Positions 44,843-54,264 of a stretch of DNA of 64,000 bases are shown in pieces. The notes below the pieces were generated by a model. It searched no databases. It saw only the letters and a program-made list of their open reading frames with translations, and was not told the DNA's origin. Positions within the stretch are counted from its first letter, which is position 1; each line of letters starts with the position of its first letter. The DNA is from Rheinheimera sp. (GTDB taxonomy: Bacteria > Pseudomonadota > Gammaproteobacteria > Enterobacterales > Alteromonadaceae). A program made the translations under genes and the position numbers. The stretch covers positions 248,001 to 312,000 of the forward strand of contig NZ_JAUYGV010000006.1 in the NCBI RefSeq assembly GCF_030690345.1, written 5' to 3'.

Positions 44843-45793
44843 TTAGTTAGCTTTCAGTTGCAGGTTGGCGTATTCGATAATGGCTTCCGGCGTATCCAGC
44901 CCGGCTATCGGTTCACCGGTATACAGCTTTTCAAACTGTAACGGCTCGGCAAAGTTAAAGCTCAGTTCCAGCTTGCCGGGGTTATTGACAAAGGCTGTCA
45001 GGCTGTCTTTCATGCTCTGTGGTAATGGCTCCAGCATGGCAATATTCATCAGTGCCATACCTTTAATGGTGTCCAGATCCGGTGCCTGACCTTGCTCTGC
45101 GGCCATGGCAACGGTGCGCTCAATAAAGCCGTTGTTTTCAATAGTAACCGTGCCTTTGCTTAGTGCGCCGGTAACCAGTTTGGCCAGCATTTGCTCCATA
45201 TAGGCATCATCGCCTACCAGTTCTTGTTGCTGCTCCGGCGGTAACTCGCTCAGCTCGCGCGCGTATTGCCAAAACTGCTGCATTTGCGCCAGGGTAAAGT
45301 CATAGCCGAGGCTGAATTCGTCGTTAATACGGGTTTGTTGGCTGAATAACAGCTGGCCGTCGGCCTGATATTCGTAGCTGTAATCACCATGCAGCGCCAC
45401 GCTTTGCAAAAAGGCGCTGGCTTGCGGGGGCAGCATTTGTAACACGGCCGGGGCGGCTTTGGCGCCAATCATTTGCATGCTGCCTTTATCGGCCAGGCCC
45501 TGCGGTTTAACGCCTTTGGCAGTGATCAGATCGACGGTAGCAACAGTGCCCATTTCACCGAAAGATACCTCCAGGCCGCTGATGCTATAGCTGGACGTCA
45601 GCACGTTGGCCGATACATCCTTATAGTTCAGTTCAATTTGCGGCATCAGCCCGCTATCGGCCACGTCGCGGTAGCTTTGGTTAGCTTGTGCTATTTGCTG
45701 CTTGATGGCGTTTTCTGCCTGGCCATTGGCATAATACAGAGCGCCGCCGGCAGCTGCCGCTACTACAACCAACGCTATCACTGACTTGTTCAT
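44843..45793 (-). CDS. DUF945 (YdgA-like) protein
   Basis: 316 residues from ATG at 45793 (AAGGA five bases upstream); an ATG two codons earlier lies inside that ribosome binding site. An N-terminal membrane anchor (VIALVVVAAAAGGALYYANG) is followed by a periplasmic domain of the DUF945 family: NAIKQQIAQANQSY, YSISGLEVSFGEMG, and LHGDYSYEYQADGQLLFSQQ. Usual length is nearer 450-500, so this is a short member. Function unknown. Confidence 0.82.
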   Translation of the reverse strand: MNKSVIALVVVAAAAGGALYYANGQAENAIKQQIAQANQSYRDVADSGLMPQIELNYKDVSANVLTSSYSISGLEVSFGEMGTVATVDLITAKGVKPQGLADKGSMQMIGAKAAPAVLQMLPPQASAFLQSVALHGDYSYEYQADGQLLFSQQTRINDEFSLGYDFTLAQMQQFWQYARELSELPPEQQQELVGDDAYMEQMLAKLVTGALSKGTVTIENNGFIERTVAMAAEQGQAPDLDTIKGMALMNIAMLEPLPQSMKDSLTAFVNNPGKLELSFNFAEPLQFEKLYTGEPIAGLDTPEAIIEYANLQLKAN

Positions 45794-45955
45794 ACTCATC
45801 CTTTAGGTGTGTTTGTTAATAAAACGGCAAAATGTTAACACATGCGGCGCTGGCCGAATAGTAAACACAGCGGCTTTTTTATAGTAAGGCGGCCTATTTA
45901 CGCTGTTTCTAAAGCCTGTTAATTTGGCGGCTTAAACTAAGCGGCGGCGGCAGAT

Positions 45956-46588
45956 ATGGAACACTATTTTCATTGGTTTGATTTACTCGGTATCGCCGTC
46001 TTTGCCGTGTCCGGCACTCTGGCCGCCTGGCGCAAACAAATGGACGGTTTTGGCGTAATAGTATTGGCCAGTGTCACCGCTATTGGCGGCGGTACGCTGC
46101 GCGATTTAATCCTTAATGTCCCGGTGATCTGGATCAATAATAACAGCTACTTTTACGCTATCTTTATCGCTGCCGCAGCCACCATCTTACTGGTGCGCAA
46201 CCGCTTAACCATACCGCATAACACCCTGCAATTGTTTGATGCGCTGGGGCTGGCGTTCTTTGTCATTATGGGCACGCAAAAGGCGCTGGATCACGGTACT
46301 TCCACCATGGTGGCCATTTTGCTCGGCACCATGAGCGGTGTCTGTGGCGGTATGATCCGTGATGTATTGTGCCGCGATATCCCGATGGTGTTTCGCGGTG
46401 AGCTATACGCGGTAACCTGCATCTTCGGCGGCGTGGTGTACACCGGCCTGCTGGCATTAGGTGTTGCGCAGTTGCCGGCCATGCTCAGCGGCATGGCAGC
46501 ACTGTTGCTGCTGCGCTTAGCGGCGATGAAATGGCAGCTAACCATACCGGTATTCAGCAAGCATCATAACGAGCTGAACGAGCCTTAA
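45956..46588 (+). CDS. TRIC-family cation channel (YadS/YicG-like)
   Basis: 210 residues, seven hydrophobic segments in two repeated UPF0126 units. Each unit has its glycine-rich signature: AIGGGTLRDLILN and VCGGMIRDVLCRDIP. The start GIAVFAVSGTLAAWRKQMDGFG is typical. Bacterial TRIC homologues conduct monovalent cations. Its last 35 bases overlap the convergent PepSY gene. Confidence 0.92.
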   Translation: MEHYFHWFDLLGIAVFAVSGTLAAWRKQMDGFGVIVLASVTAIGGGTLRDLILNVPVIWINNNSYFYAIFIAAAATILLVRNRLTIPHNTLQLFDALGLAFFVIMGTQKALDHGTSTMVAILLGTMSGVCGGMIRDVLCRDIPMVFRGELYAVTCIFGGVVYTGLLALGVAQLPAMLSGMAALLLLRLAAMKWQLTIPVFSKHHNELNEP

Positions 46589-47627
46589 GCCGGCGCCAGC
46601 TGAACAACAGCCCCAATAGTAATAACGCCAGGCTAAGCACGCCGGTTAGCAGCAACGCCAGCTGATACAAGGTGCCGCCCACCGCAGCGATATGCAGCGG
46701 GTAAAAAATGTTACGCAACCGCTCTGCCATTGCCAGCTCTGCCGCCGGCACGGCGTACAGCACGCTGTTATCCAATGGGTTAAGCTGCAGCACGCCACGG
46801 CCATTCGGGTGCCATTCGTCGCGGGCTTTGGCGCGAAAACTTATCGGATCAGTGTTTTTTTGCCGCAGGCTTACCAGCCGCAGTGCCTGCACGGGCCAAT
46901 GCTGCTGTGCGCTTTGTAAGGCGGCGGTCCAGTTGGTGGCACTAAGCGGTGCCGGCGCAATATTGCGCAGCGGTTGTGCCGGCGGGGCAGAGGGCGGTAC
47001 TAAGGTATGCAGTACGCTTTGCGTTTGCTTACTGAACACCATCATGGCGCCGGTGGCACTGGTTAGCAGCAATAGCGGCAACAGCAACAGTGCCAACACA
47101 CTATGGTACTGGCGTAAGCTGCGCAGGTTGCTGTCCGGGCGTGGCAGATAAAACAGGCGGCGGCTGAAGCGGCGCGGCCACCATTGCCACAGGCCACTAA
47201 GTAACAGCAGCAGGCTAAACAGGCCGATCACGCCGTTTGCGGTATGGCCGGTTTCGCCGCCAAGCAAATGCAAATGAAAGTCGTACAGCCAATCCAGCCA
47301 ATCGCTGTGCACGCGGCGGGTTAACAGCAGCTGGTGCTGCTGATTGTAATAGTGACGCTGGTTATCGAACGTCACGGCTTCCAGCCAGAGCGCATCAGCG
47401 GCGGGGAATTTTACATAACGAAACTCTGCATCTTGCTGCAACTGGTTAAGCAGCGGCCCCCAGTGGCTGATATCGGCCACCGCTTGGATCTGCTGCAACT
47501 GCGGATATTGCCAGCGCAGCAGCGGGTTTTTATACAACAACACCGCGCCGCTAACACAGAGCAATACCAGCCAGATGCCCAGCACCCAGCTTAGGTAGCG
47601 ATGCAGCCGTGCCGCGGTGAAGGCCAT
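46554..47627 (-). CDS. PepSY-TM inner-membrane protein
   Basis: 357 residues. Four membrane segments at about 10-33, 140-165, 185-210 and 320-345, with periplasmic PepSY-like loops. DFHLHLLGGETGHTANGVIG is the conserved block, with histidines that may bind heme. Such proteins are found next to TonB siderophore receptors, some reducing ferric siderophores. It lies 14 bases after the receptor gene and is likely in its iron-regulated operon. Overlaps the convergent TRIC gene end. Confidence 0.88.
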   Translation of the reverse strand: MAFTAARLHRYLSWVLGIWLVLLCVSGAVLLYKNPLLRWQYPQLQQIQAVADISHWGPLLNQLQQDAEFRYVKFPAADALWLEAVTFDNQRHYYNQQHQLLLTRRVHSDWLDWLYDFHLHLLGGETGHTANGVIGLFSLLLLLSGLWQWWPRRFSRRLFYLPRPDSNLRSLRQYHSVLALLLLPLLLLTSATGAMMVFSKQTQSVLHTLVPPSAPPAQPLRNIAPAPLSATNWTAALQSAQQHWPVQALRLVSLRQKNTDPISFRAKARDEWHPNGRGVLQLNPLDNSVLYAVPAAELAMAERLRNIFYPLHIAAVGGTLYQLALLLTGVLSLALLLLGLLFSWRRLKARSARYDAC

Positions 47628-47641
47628 TTAAAATAAGCCCA

Positions 47642-49759
47642 TTAAAAGCTGTGGCTCCAGCTTAGGTTCAGCGTACGGCCAATACCGGCAAAGTAACGGC
47701 CATTGGCCGGCGTACTTTGGGCATAATAGGTAAAGTACTGTTTGTCAGCCAGATTTTCTATACCCAAGGTCCAGCGGCCGTAAGCGGTGTCGTAGCTGCT
47801 GCTGAAATCCAGCGTGGTATAGCCGTCAAATTGCTCATATACAGGTTCACCAGTAATTGGATTATTACCGATATGCAAGGTGTGGCTAAGCAGCACATTC
47901 GCCTGCAGCCGGCTGCTCAGTGTCGGTAGCCACTGCTGCTGCCAGTATAAATTCAGCCGCTCTGGCGCAATGTTTACCCCGCCTAAGTCTTTATCAACCA
48001 CATTGTCATCGTTACTGTCGTAACGGCCATTAGTGCGGGCATAACTAAAGCCCAGCTGGCTGTCTGTGCTGAAATAATACTGGCCTTCAGCTTCAATACC
48101 GTCTATTTCCGTTTTCTCGCGCATTACGCTGTAAATACCGTCGGCATCGGGTTGCAAACGCGAGCCTAAATCAGAATCCGAGCGATAGGCGCTGGCGCGC
48201 AGTTGCCAGTTATCAAAGCTGAATTCCAGCCCCAGCTCCAGATTGTCAGAAATGACCGGCTGCAGGGTTAAAAAGCTCTCTACCGATAACCCCGGAGTGT
48301 TGATATCCCGCAGCACGCGGCCAACATCCGGCATACTAAAGCCTTCGCTGTAGCTACCGTACAACCTCATATTAGGGTGAAATTGCCATACCACACCGGC
48401 ATTGCTCAGCAGCTCGTTAAAGTCCGGTTCGCCGCCCGCAACAAAGGTACTGTTGTATGACGCCAGGGTAGTAAAATCAGCGACTTTTAATTTGCCGTAT
48501 TCATAACGGCCACCAAAGCTGAAGGTCCAGTCGGTTATTGCGCTGTAGCGTAATTGAGCAAAGGGCGCGAGATTGTTAAATTTCGCCTCCGGCACCCAGT
48601 TGCGGCCGGTCAGCGCCAGTTCCTGATAGGTTTCATCCTGTAACCAATCAAAGCCGGTGCTTAAGTCCAAGCCGCGTAATGCCAAATCAGGCTTAAACCA
48701 GGTTAAGCGGCTGCCGTACTTGGTGGATTTATTCTGTGATTGGTCATACAGGTTCTCACCGTAAGCCGGGTCCTGAAAGGCGTCGAAGGTGCCGCCGCCA
48801 TACAAGGCGGCAAAGTCCTGTAAAAACAGTTGCCAGCTTAAACTGCCGCCCAACACGGCCTGGTGCTGGTAGTCCAGCGTAGCGGTAGTCACTTTATTTT
48901 GTGGTGCCCGGCCTTGCGTTTCACCGCGTACTGAAGTGGCCGCTACACCCAGTTTCACATCACCGGCAACCTGCACATAGTCGCCGTTACCGCGCAACTT
49001 ATAATGGTTTACCATCAGCTGCAGGCTTTGATCGCTGCTTAATTGCTGCCGCGCTTTGATAAATACGTCAATACTGCGCGAGTCCATGGTATCGCCCTGG
49101 GTGCCGTCAACACCAATCAGCTTGCCGTTGCCATCGCGGTACATACCGGTATCGCTGGCCGCTACGCCGGCCACCAGATTAAGGTCCTGCTGCTGATAAC
49201 TGTGTAAGTAACTGGCTTTATAGCTTTGGCTGTCGCTGCCGCCGGCCGTTGGCGTGGTAAAGCCGGCGCTGAGCTGATGGCGGTTGTCAGCGGCCGACTT
49301 GGTAATAATATTAATAATGCCGCCGCTGGCGCCCATACCCTGGATGGCATTAGCGCCGCGGATCACTTCAATGCGCTCTATCATTGCCGGATCGATGGTT
49401 TTACCATCGCGCGAGCCGTTACGCAGCGGGTTAGACTGTGGCACACCGTCAATCATATACAGCGGCTCACGGCCACGCAGGGTTTCACCGGCCGAGGTCA
49501 GCTTTTGCCGGCTGGGGGAAAAGCCCGGTAACAGGTTGCCCAAAATGGCCGAAATGTCCTGGGTAAAGGCCAGCTGACTGGCAATTTGCTCCTGCGTGAT
49601 CACGGTTATGGTGGCCGGCACTGTGCTCACCGGCGCACTGCTGCGCGTGGCGCTAACCTGGATATGCTCGATGACATCCTCGTTGGCTTGCAGCAGCGGG
49701 CTGCATAATAACAATGCCAAAGCGATGCGGGACGGAGTAAAGCGGGGCAGTACAGACAT
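47642..49759 (-). CDS. TonB-dependent siderophore receptor
   Basis: 705 residues from ATG at 49759 (AAGG upstream). Earlier in-frame starts at 49777 or the TTG at 49786 would run into the Fur box. Signal peptide ends LLQA near residue 25. TonB box IEHIQVSAT. Plug with RGREPLYMIDGVPQ and VIRGANAIQGMGASGGIINI. The barrel ends RTLNLSWSHSF with terminal Phe. Paired with a PepSY-TM gene, the usual set for ferric-siderophore use. Ligand not predictable. Confidence 0.92.
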   Translation of the reverse strand: MSVLPRFTPSRIALALLLCSPLLQANEDVIEHIQVSATRSSAPVSTVPATITVITQEQIASQLAFTQDISAILGNLLPGFSPSRQKLTSAGETLRGREPLYMIDGVPQSNPLRNGSRDGKTIDPAMIERIEVIRGANAIQGMGASGGIINIITKSAADNRHQLSAGFTTPTAGGSDSQSYKASYLHSYQQQDLNLVAGVAASDTGMYRDGNGKLIGVDGTQGDTMDSRSIDVFIKARQQLSSDQSLQLMVNHYKLRGNGDYVQVAGDVKLGVAATSVRGETQGRAPQNKVTTATLDYQHQAVLGGSLSWQLFLQDFAALYGGGTFDAFQDPAYGENLYDQSQNKSTKYGSRLTWFKPDLALRGLDLSTGFDWLQDETYQELALTGRNWVPEAKFNNLAPFAQLRYSAITDWTFSFGGRYEYGKLKVADFTTLASYNSTFVAGGEPDFNELLSNAGVVWQFHPNMRLYGSYSEGFSMPDVGRVLRDINTPGLSVESFLTLQPVISDNLELGLEFSFDNWQLRASAYRSDSDLGSRLQPDADGIYSVMREKTEIDGIEAEGQYYFSTDSQLGFSYARTNGRYDSNDDNVVDKDLGGVNIAPERLNLYWQQQWLPTLSSRLQANVLLSHTLHIGNNPITGEPVYEQFDGYTTLDFSSSYDTAYGRWTLGIENLADKQYFTYYAQSTPANGRYFAGIGRTLNLSWSHSF

Positions 49760-49784
49760 AACCAACCTTGTTAACATGAAATGC

Positions 49785-49803
49785 AATGAGAATGGTTCGC
49801 ATT
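49785..49803. promoter_or_regulatory. Fur box of the TonB/PepSY operon
   Basis: AATGAGAATGGTTCGCATT, an imperfect 19-bp palindrome of the AATGAGAAT type typical for Fur operators, 26 bases before the receptor ATG. It predicts repression by iron. Confidence 0.75.
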
Positions 49804-49925
49804 TATAATGCTGTTGTTAACAAAAGTCAAGTTAACTGGATAGCAACCATGCCGGCTGCGATAGTTAACGTGGCTGAGCGCGACTTAGCGCTGATTGCCG
49901 CAGCCGGTGGCGCAGGCAAGGGCTG

Positions 49926-50645
49926 TCAGCACTTACGGTAGCTGCGCTCGGGCCGGCCGATGGCGCCGTAGTTTTGATCGACCATCAGCTCTGTGCTTTC
50001 CAGTAAGTACTCCAGATAACGCCGCGCGGTAGAGCGGCTGATGCCCAGTTGCTCGCCAATGCGCTGGGCGGTGTAGGCTTGCCCGGGTGTGGCACTGAAA
50101 ACCTGTCGTACTTTTTGCAGCGTCAGGCTGTCAACGCCTTTGGGCAGGCGCACATTGGTATGGTCTTTACCGCTGTCTTTGGCATTGTCGGCTGGGTTTA
50201 AAAACAGCGCATCCACTACCGATTGGGTGACTTCTTGTGCGGCCGATAAATGCAGTTGTTTTTCTTCAAACCGGCTTAATGCCTGGTCCAGCCTGGACAA
50301 CATTATCGGTTTGACCAGAAAGTCGCAAACGCCCAATTGCATGGCTTTTTCCAGCACCTGTACTTCTTTGGCGGCGGTTAGCAGCATAATTTCGCTGTTG
50401 GTATCGCGGGCGCGTAGCTCCGACAGTAAGGTCAGGCCGCTGCCATCTGGCAGGTACACATCCAGCAGGATCAACGCCGGGTTTAGTGCCGATAACACCG
50501 AGCGGGCCGTGGCCAGATCGCCGGCAATGCCCAGCACCTGATAGCGCGGAGCATTGTTACGGCGCTTATCCGGTGTCAGTAAGTATTGCGCCAGCAATTG
50601 CGCTACTTCTATTTCATCTTCCACTATCACAACGCTGTAGGTCAT
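49926..50645 (-). CDS. CitB/DcuR-type response regulator
   Basis: 239 residues. Receiver domain with phospho-acceptor Asp62 (ALILLDVYLPDGSG), acidic pair VEDE at 8-11 and Lys in FLVKPI. The C-terminal HTH, LGISRSTARRYLEYLLESTEL, is typical of the CitB family that controls carboxylate uptake. It overlaps the sensor kinase gene by 4 bases. It most likely activates the porin-tct operon next to it when the carboxylate is present. Confidence 0.92.
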   Translation of the reverse strand: MTYSVVIVEDEIEVAQLLAQYLLTPDKRRNNAPRYQVLGIAGDLATARSVLSALNPALILLDVYLPDGSGLTLLSELRARDTNSEIMLLTAAKEVQVLEKAMQLGVCDFLVKPIMLSRLDQALSRFEEKQLHLSAAQEVTQSVVDALFLNPADNAKDSGKDHTNVRLPKGVDSLTLQKVRQVFSATPGQAYTAQRIGEQLGISRSTARRYLEYLLESTELMVDQNYGAIGRPERSYRKC

Positions 50646-52240
50646 GCGTTTTGCCTGCCGAGTTTAGGGATAAACACACTGAGCCTGGCGCCGCCAAGAT
50701 CAGACTTGCCCACTTCTAACGTGCCGTGGCAGGCATCAAGGTGGGTTTTTACCAGGTACATACCAATGCCGTGCCGGGCGTCGTCTTTGGAACTGTACTG
50801 CGGTGTGAAAATGGTGTCCAGATCGGCAGCCAGGCCAAAGCCGCTGTCTTCGACATCAAAAATCAGGTTAGTACCGACATCATCCAGCGTTACCCGCACT
50901 GCCGGGGCCCGAAAGCGCACCGCATGTTGCGCTGCTTCCAGTGCGTTGTCGATCAGATTGCCCAGAATAGACACCAGTTCTGCCATGTCTTTGCGCTGGA
51001 TCAGCGCCAGCTGGCTGTCACTGCTGACTTCAAAGCGGATATTCATCTCGCGGGCTTTATGGTGTTTACCCAGCAGCAACCCGGCAATCAGTGGTTCGCT
51101 GACATGCTCGAGCAGGTTATGAATTTGTGCCTGAAAGCCTTGCGATTCCTGGCCAATCAGCTCTATGGCTTTATCGTAAGCGCCCATCTGGATTAACGCG
51201 CCCAGAGTGTTGAGCTTATTGGCGTAATCATGGGTTTGCACCCGCAGCAGCTCGGCAAATTCCTGCAATTTGGCCAGTTGCTGGCTTAAGTATTCCAACT
51301 CATCTACCGGGCGCATGCTAAGCAGTACGCCGTCGGTTTGGCCCTGTACCTGTAATACCGAGCGGCCCATTACAATGCGTTTACCGGCGGCAAACAGTTC
51401 GAAGCCACGGATCGGCAGGTGCTGATCGGCCAGCAAATAAGCGCTGTGGTCGGGCAGTACGTCATGCAGGCTGAGTTTGCCATTATGCCGTGCCGGCGCC
51501 AGTTCGAGGATTTCACAGGCGCGCTGGTTCAGCTTACGGATGCGGCCATCCGGGTCTACGGCAATAATGCCGGAGCGTACAGTGTTTAATATGGCTTCCT
51601 GTTCGGCAAATAAGCGGCCGATTTCATCCGGCTGTAAGCCAAAAATAGCATGGCGTACGCGGCGGCTGATCCATATAGAGCTGAATACGCCCAAGGCTAC
51701 CAGTAACAAACCCAGCAGCAGTAACTGTAAGCCGTGGCTGTACAGCAAAGGCCGGATAGATTGCTGCAAATAGCCTACCGACACCAAACCAATAACAGCG
51801 CCGCTGTCGCTTAGCACCGGTACCTTGCCACGGACAGACAAACCTAAACTGCCGGTGGCTTCCGAGATATAGCGCTCACCGTTTAATGCACGCCGGCTGT
51901 CATCGCCTATCATAGCCAAGCCAATTTTGCTGTTGTCCGGGTGGATCAGCCGCCGCTGTAAGGTATCGCCAAGCACAATAAAATCGGCTTGGGCCAGCTG
52001 GCGTAATTGCTCTATAGCGCTAAGCAGGCGGCTGTCGGCATAGCCCAGTTGAAGTGCGCGTTGCACATCGGGCCGGCTGGCCACGGCGCTGGCCAGGGTG
52101 AGCGCGCGTTCGCCGGTTTGCTGCTGCAGGTTTTCTGCCAGCAGCGCATACACTATGCTGCCAAATACCAGCAATTGCAGCAGGCACAGGCCGGTAACCC
52201 AGAGAATTAACCTTGTTTCGAGCTTTTTAGGTCGTTTCAT
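50642..52240 (-). CDS. CitA/DcuS-type sensor histidine kinase
   Basis: 532 residues. Membrane segment at about 12-34, periplasmic PAS-like (PDC) carboxylate sensor domain to about 165, second segment near 172-192. A cytoplasmic PAS follows (SGIIAVDPDGRIRKLNQ). The kinase core has phospho-acceptor His in TQDYANKLN-type QTHDYANKLNTLG, then NLIDNALEAA and HGIGMYLVK. A member of the family that senses citrate or C4-dicarboxylates directly in the periplasm. It lies 32 bases after tctA, so the pair belongs to the tct cluster. Confidence 0.93.
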   Translation of the reverse strand: MKRPKKLETRLILWVTGLCLLQLLVFGSIVYALLAENLQQQTGERALTLASAVASRPDVQRALQLGYADSRLLSAIEQLRQLAQADFIVLGDTLQRRLIHPDNSKIGLAMIGDDSRRALNGERYISEATGSLGLSVRGKVPVLSDSGAVIGLVSVGYLQQSIRPLLYSHGLQLLLLGLLLVALGVFSSIWISRRVRHAIFGLQPDEIGRLFAEQEAILNTVRSGIIAVDPDGRIRKLNQRACEILELAPARHNGKLSLHDVLPDHSAYLLADQHLPIRGFELFAAGKRIVMGRSVLQVQGQTDGVLLSMRPVDELEYLSQQLAKLQEFAELLRVQTHDYANKLNTLGALIQMGAYDKAIELIGQESQGFQAQIHNLLEHVSEPLIAGLLLGKHHKAREMNIRFEVSSDSQLALIQRKDMAELVSILGNLIDNALEAAQHAVRFRAPAVRVTLDDVGTNLIFDVEDSGFGLAADLDTIFTPQYSSKDDARHGIGMYLVKTHLDACHGTLEVGKSDLGGARLSVFIPKLGRQNA

Positions 52241-52272
52241 GCTGCTCCTGCTGTATATCCGGTTCTTTGTTA

Positions 52273-53775
52273 CTACACCGCGGCCTTACGTAAGCGCAGA
52301 AAGCTTAGCAACGGCATGGCCAGTACTATTATGGCCAGCAGCATAATACCCAGTGTCAGCGGCTTATCCCAGAAGATACTCAGTGAACCGTCTGACGTCA
52401 TCATGGCGCGGCGAACGTTACTTTCTATCATATCACCGAGGATAAACCCCAGCAGCAGCGGCGCCATCGGAAACGCCAGCAGGCGCAGCACCAGCGCAAT
52501 CAGCGCAAAGCCAATCATCATAAACAGGTCAAAGGTATTAAACGACACCAGATAAACGCCAATCAGGCTGAAAAACAGGATCATCATGGTGAGGATAGCT
52601 TTGGGCATAATCAGTACCCGCGCCAGATACGGGATCAGCGGCAGGTTAAGAATAAGCAGTACTATATTGCCTAAATACATACTGATAATTACCGCCCAAA
52701 ACACATCCGGGTTGTCCTGCATCAGCATTGGCCCTGGCTGAATACCATAGGCGATTAACGCACCCAGCATAATAGCCGTGGTGCCGGAGCCGGGAATACC
52801 CAGGGTTAGCAGCGGTACAAAAGAGCCGGTACAAGCCGCGTTATTGGCAGACTCCGGTGCAGCCAGGCCGCGCAGTGCGCCTTTGCCAAACTTTTCCTGC
52901 ACGGCTTTGGGTGCCAGATTACGCTCGGCAGCATAGGCCATAAAGCTGGCAATGGTAGCACCGGCACCGGGCAGTACGCCGATAATAAAGCCCAGCAACG
53001 ACGAGCGGCCAATAGTAGGGCTGATTTCTTTTACTTCAGCTTTGCTTAAACGGATAGAGCCAATTTGCATCGGTTGCTCGCTGTTGCCCTGTTTTACTTC
53101 CGGCTTCAGTACATTACTCAGGGCTTCAGCCAGTGCAAAGGTCGACATCGCAATCAGTAAAAACGAGATGCCGTCGAGCAAGTCGGTATTGCCAAAGGTA
53201 AAGCGCTCGGTGCCGGAGGATGGATCTATGCCTACGGTGGATAACGTCAGGCCGAACACTGTCATCATCATGGCTTTTAAAAAGGTGCCTTTGTTAGAAA
53301 ACGCCGCTATAGCAGTCAGGCCCAGGCACATTAGCGCGACATAGTCGGCCGACTGAAAGCTCAGCGATACTTTTGCCAGCGTGGGTGCGGCCAGCATCAG
53401 CAATAACGCACCGATAGTGCCGCCGGTAAACGAGGCCCAGGCTGCAATGGCCAGTGCTTTGCCGGCCATACCTTGTTTCGCCAGCGGATAGCCGTCAAAC
53501 GATGATGCTACTGTGCCGGCTACGCCGGGTGCGTTAATTAAAATAGACGAGGTAGAGCCGCCGAAAATAGCACCGTAATACACCCCGGCCATCAGGATCA
53601 TGCCTGAGCTGGGGTCAATGCTGTAGGTGATGGGGATCATCAGCGCAATAGCGGTAATGGGCCCAAGGCCGGGTAGCATGCCGATAAAGGTGCCGACAAA
53701 GCAACCGGCAATAACGTACAGCAGATTTTGCCACTGCAGCGCGGTCGACAGACCAAGTAAAATGCCATCTAACAT
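52273..53775 (-). CDS. tctA: TctA, large membrane subunit of tripartite tricarboxylate transporter
   Basis: 500 residues with about twelve membrane segments. Family signature GTFIGMLPGLGPITAIALMIPITY near the start and GVYYGAIFGGSTSSILINAPG. The mirrored second half has GVLPGAGATIASFMAYA and GIPGSGTTAIMLGALI. Forms the translocation path with TctB, fed by periplasmic TctC. Second last of porin-tctC-tctB-tctA before the sensor gene. Confidence 0.96.
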   Translation of the reverse strand: MLDGILLGLSTALQWQNLLYVIAGCFVGTFIGMLPGLGPITAIALMIPITYSIDPSSGMILMAGVYYGAIFGGSTSSILINAPGVAGTVASSFDGYPLAKQGMAGKALAIAAWASFTGGTIGALLLMLAAPTLAKVSLSFQSADYVALMCLGLTAIAAFSNKGTFLKAMMMTVFGLTLSTVGIDPSSGTERFTFGNTDLLDGISFLLIAMSTFALAEALSNVLKPEVKQGNSEQPMQIGSIRLSKAEVKEISPTIGRSSLLGFIIGVLPGAGATIASFMAYAAERNLAPKAVQEKFGKGALRGLAAPESANNAACTGSFVPLLTLGIPGSGTTAIMLGALIAYGIQPGPMLMQDNPDVFWAVIISMYLGNIVLLILNLPLIPYLARVLIMPKAILTMMILFFSLIGVYLVSFNTFDLFMMIGFALIALVLRLLAFPMAPLLLGFILGDMIESNVRRAMMTSDGSLSIFWDKPLTLGIMLLAIIVLAMPLLSFLRLRKAAV

Positions 53776-53778
53776 AAG

Positions 53779-54249
53779 TTAACTCCACAGCTCGCCGGGT
53801 ACCAGATAGATCCCCAGCAACTTTGTCATGATCAGCCAGAACACCACGGCAACCGGCACCGAAGCCAGTAGCAACACGCGCCAGCGGCGTTCACCCATAA
53901 TAAAAAAGCCGGCAGACAAAAACACAGAGGTAGCCAGCAAAAAGCCGATAGGTTCCAGTAAAGCGGTATAAACCCACATTAACAGCAGTAATACTGCGGT
54001 TTGGCCGATACTCCTGAGGTTAATCTGTGGCCAGCCTTCGCCGCTGCTATGCTGGCGCTTAATAGCTTGTGCCAGCAGTGCCAGCAGGCTGAACATCAGC
54101 CCCAGCACGGCATAAACTTTGGGGATAGACGCCGAATTAACGGCGTCCATTTCTTCAAATGGCAGCAACGGAATTTGCCAGGCAAACACCGCATAAGCGG
54201 TAAAAAATGCCAGAAAAATCAGTGCGCCTAACGTGTCGCGATTTAACAT
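53779..54249 (-). CDS. tctB: TctB, small membrane subunit of the tricarboxylate transporter
   Basis: 156 residues, four membrane segments (about 9-27, 47-65, 87-110 and 123-147). Typical small, weakly conserved TctB; PKVYAVLGLMFSLLALLAQ is a usual second segment. Three bases before tctA and 15 after tctC, so co-translated. Confidence 0.9.
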   Translation of the reverse strand: MLNRDTLGALIFLAFFTAYAVFAWQIPLLPFEEMDAVNSASIPKVYAVLGLMFSLLALLAQAIKRQHSSGEGWPQINLRSIGQTAVLLLLMWVYTALLEPIGFLLATSVFLSAGFFIMGERRWRVLLLASVPVAVVFWLIMTKLLGIYLVPGELWS

Positions 54250-54264
54250 TGCTGCCTCTGACGG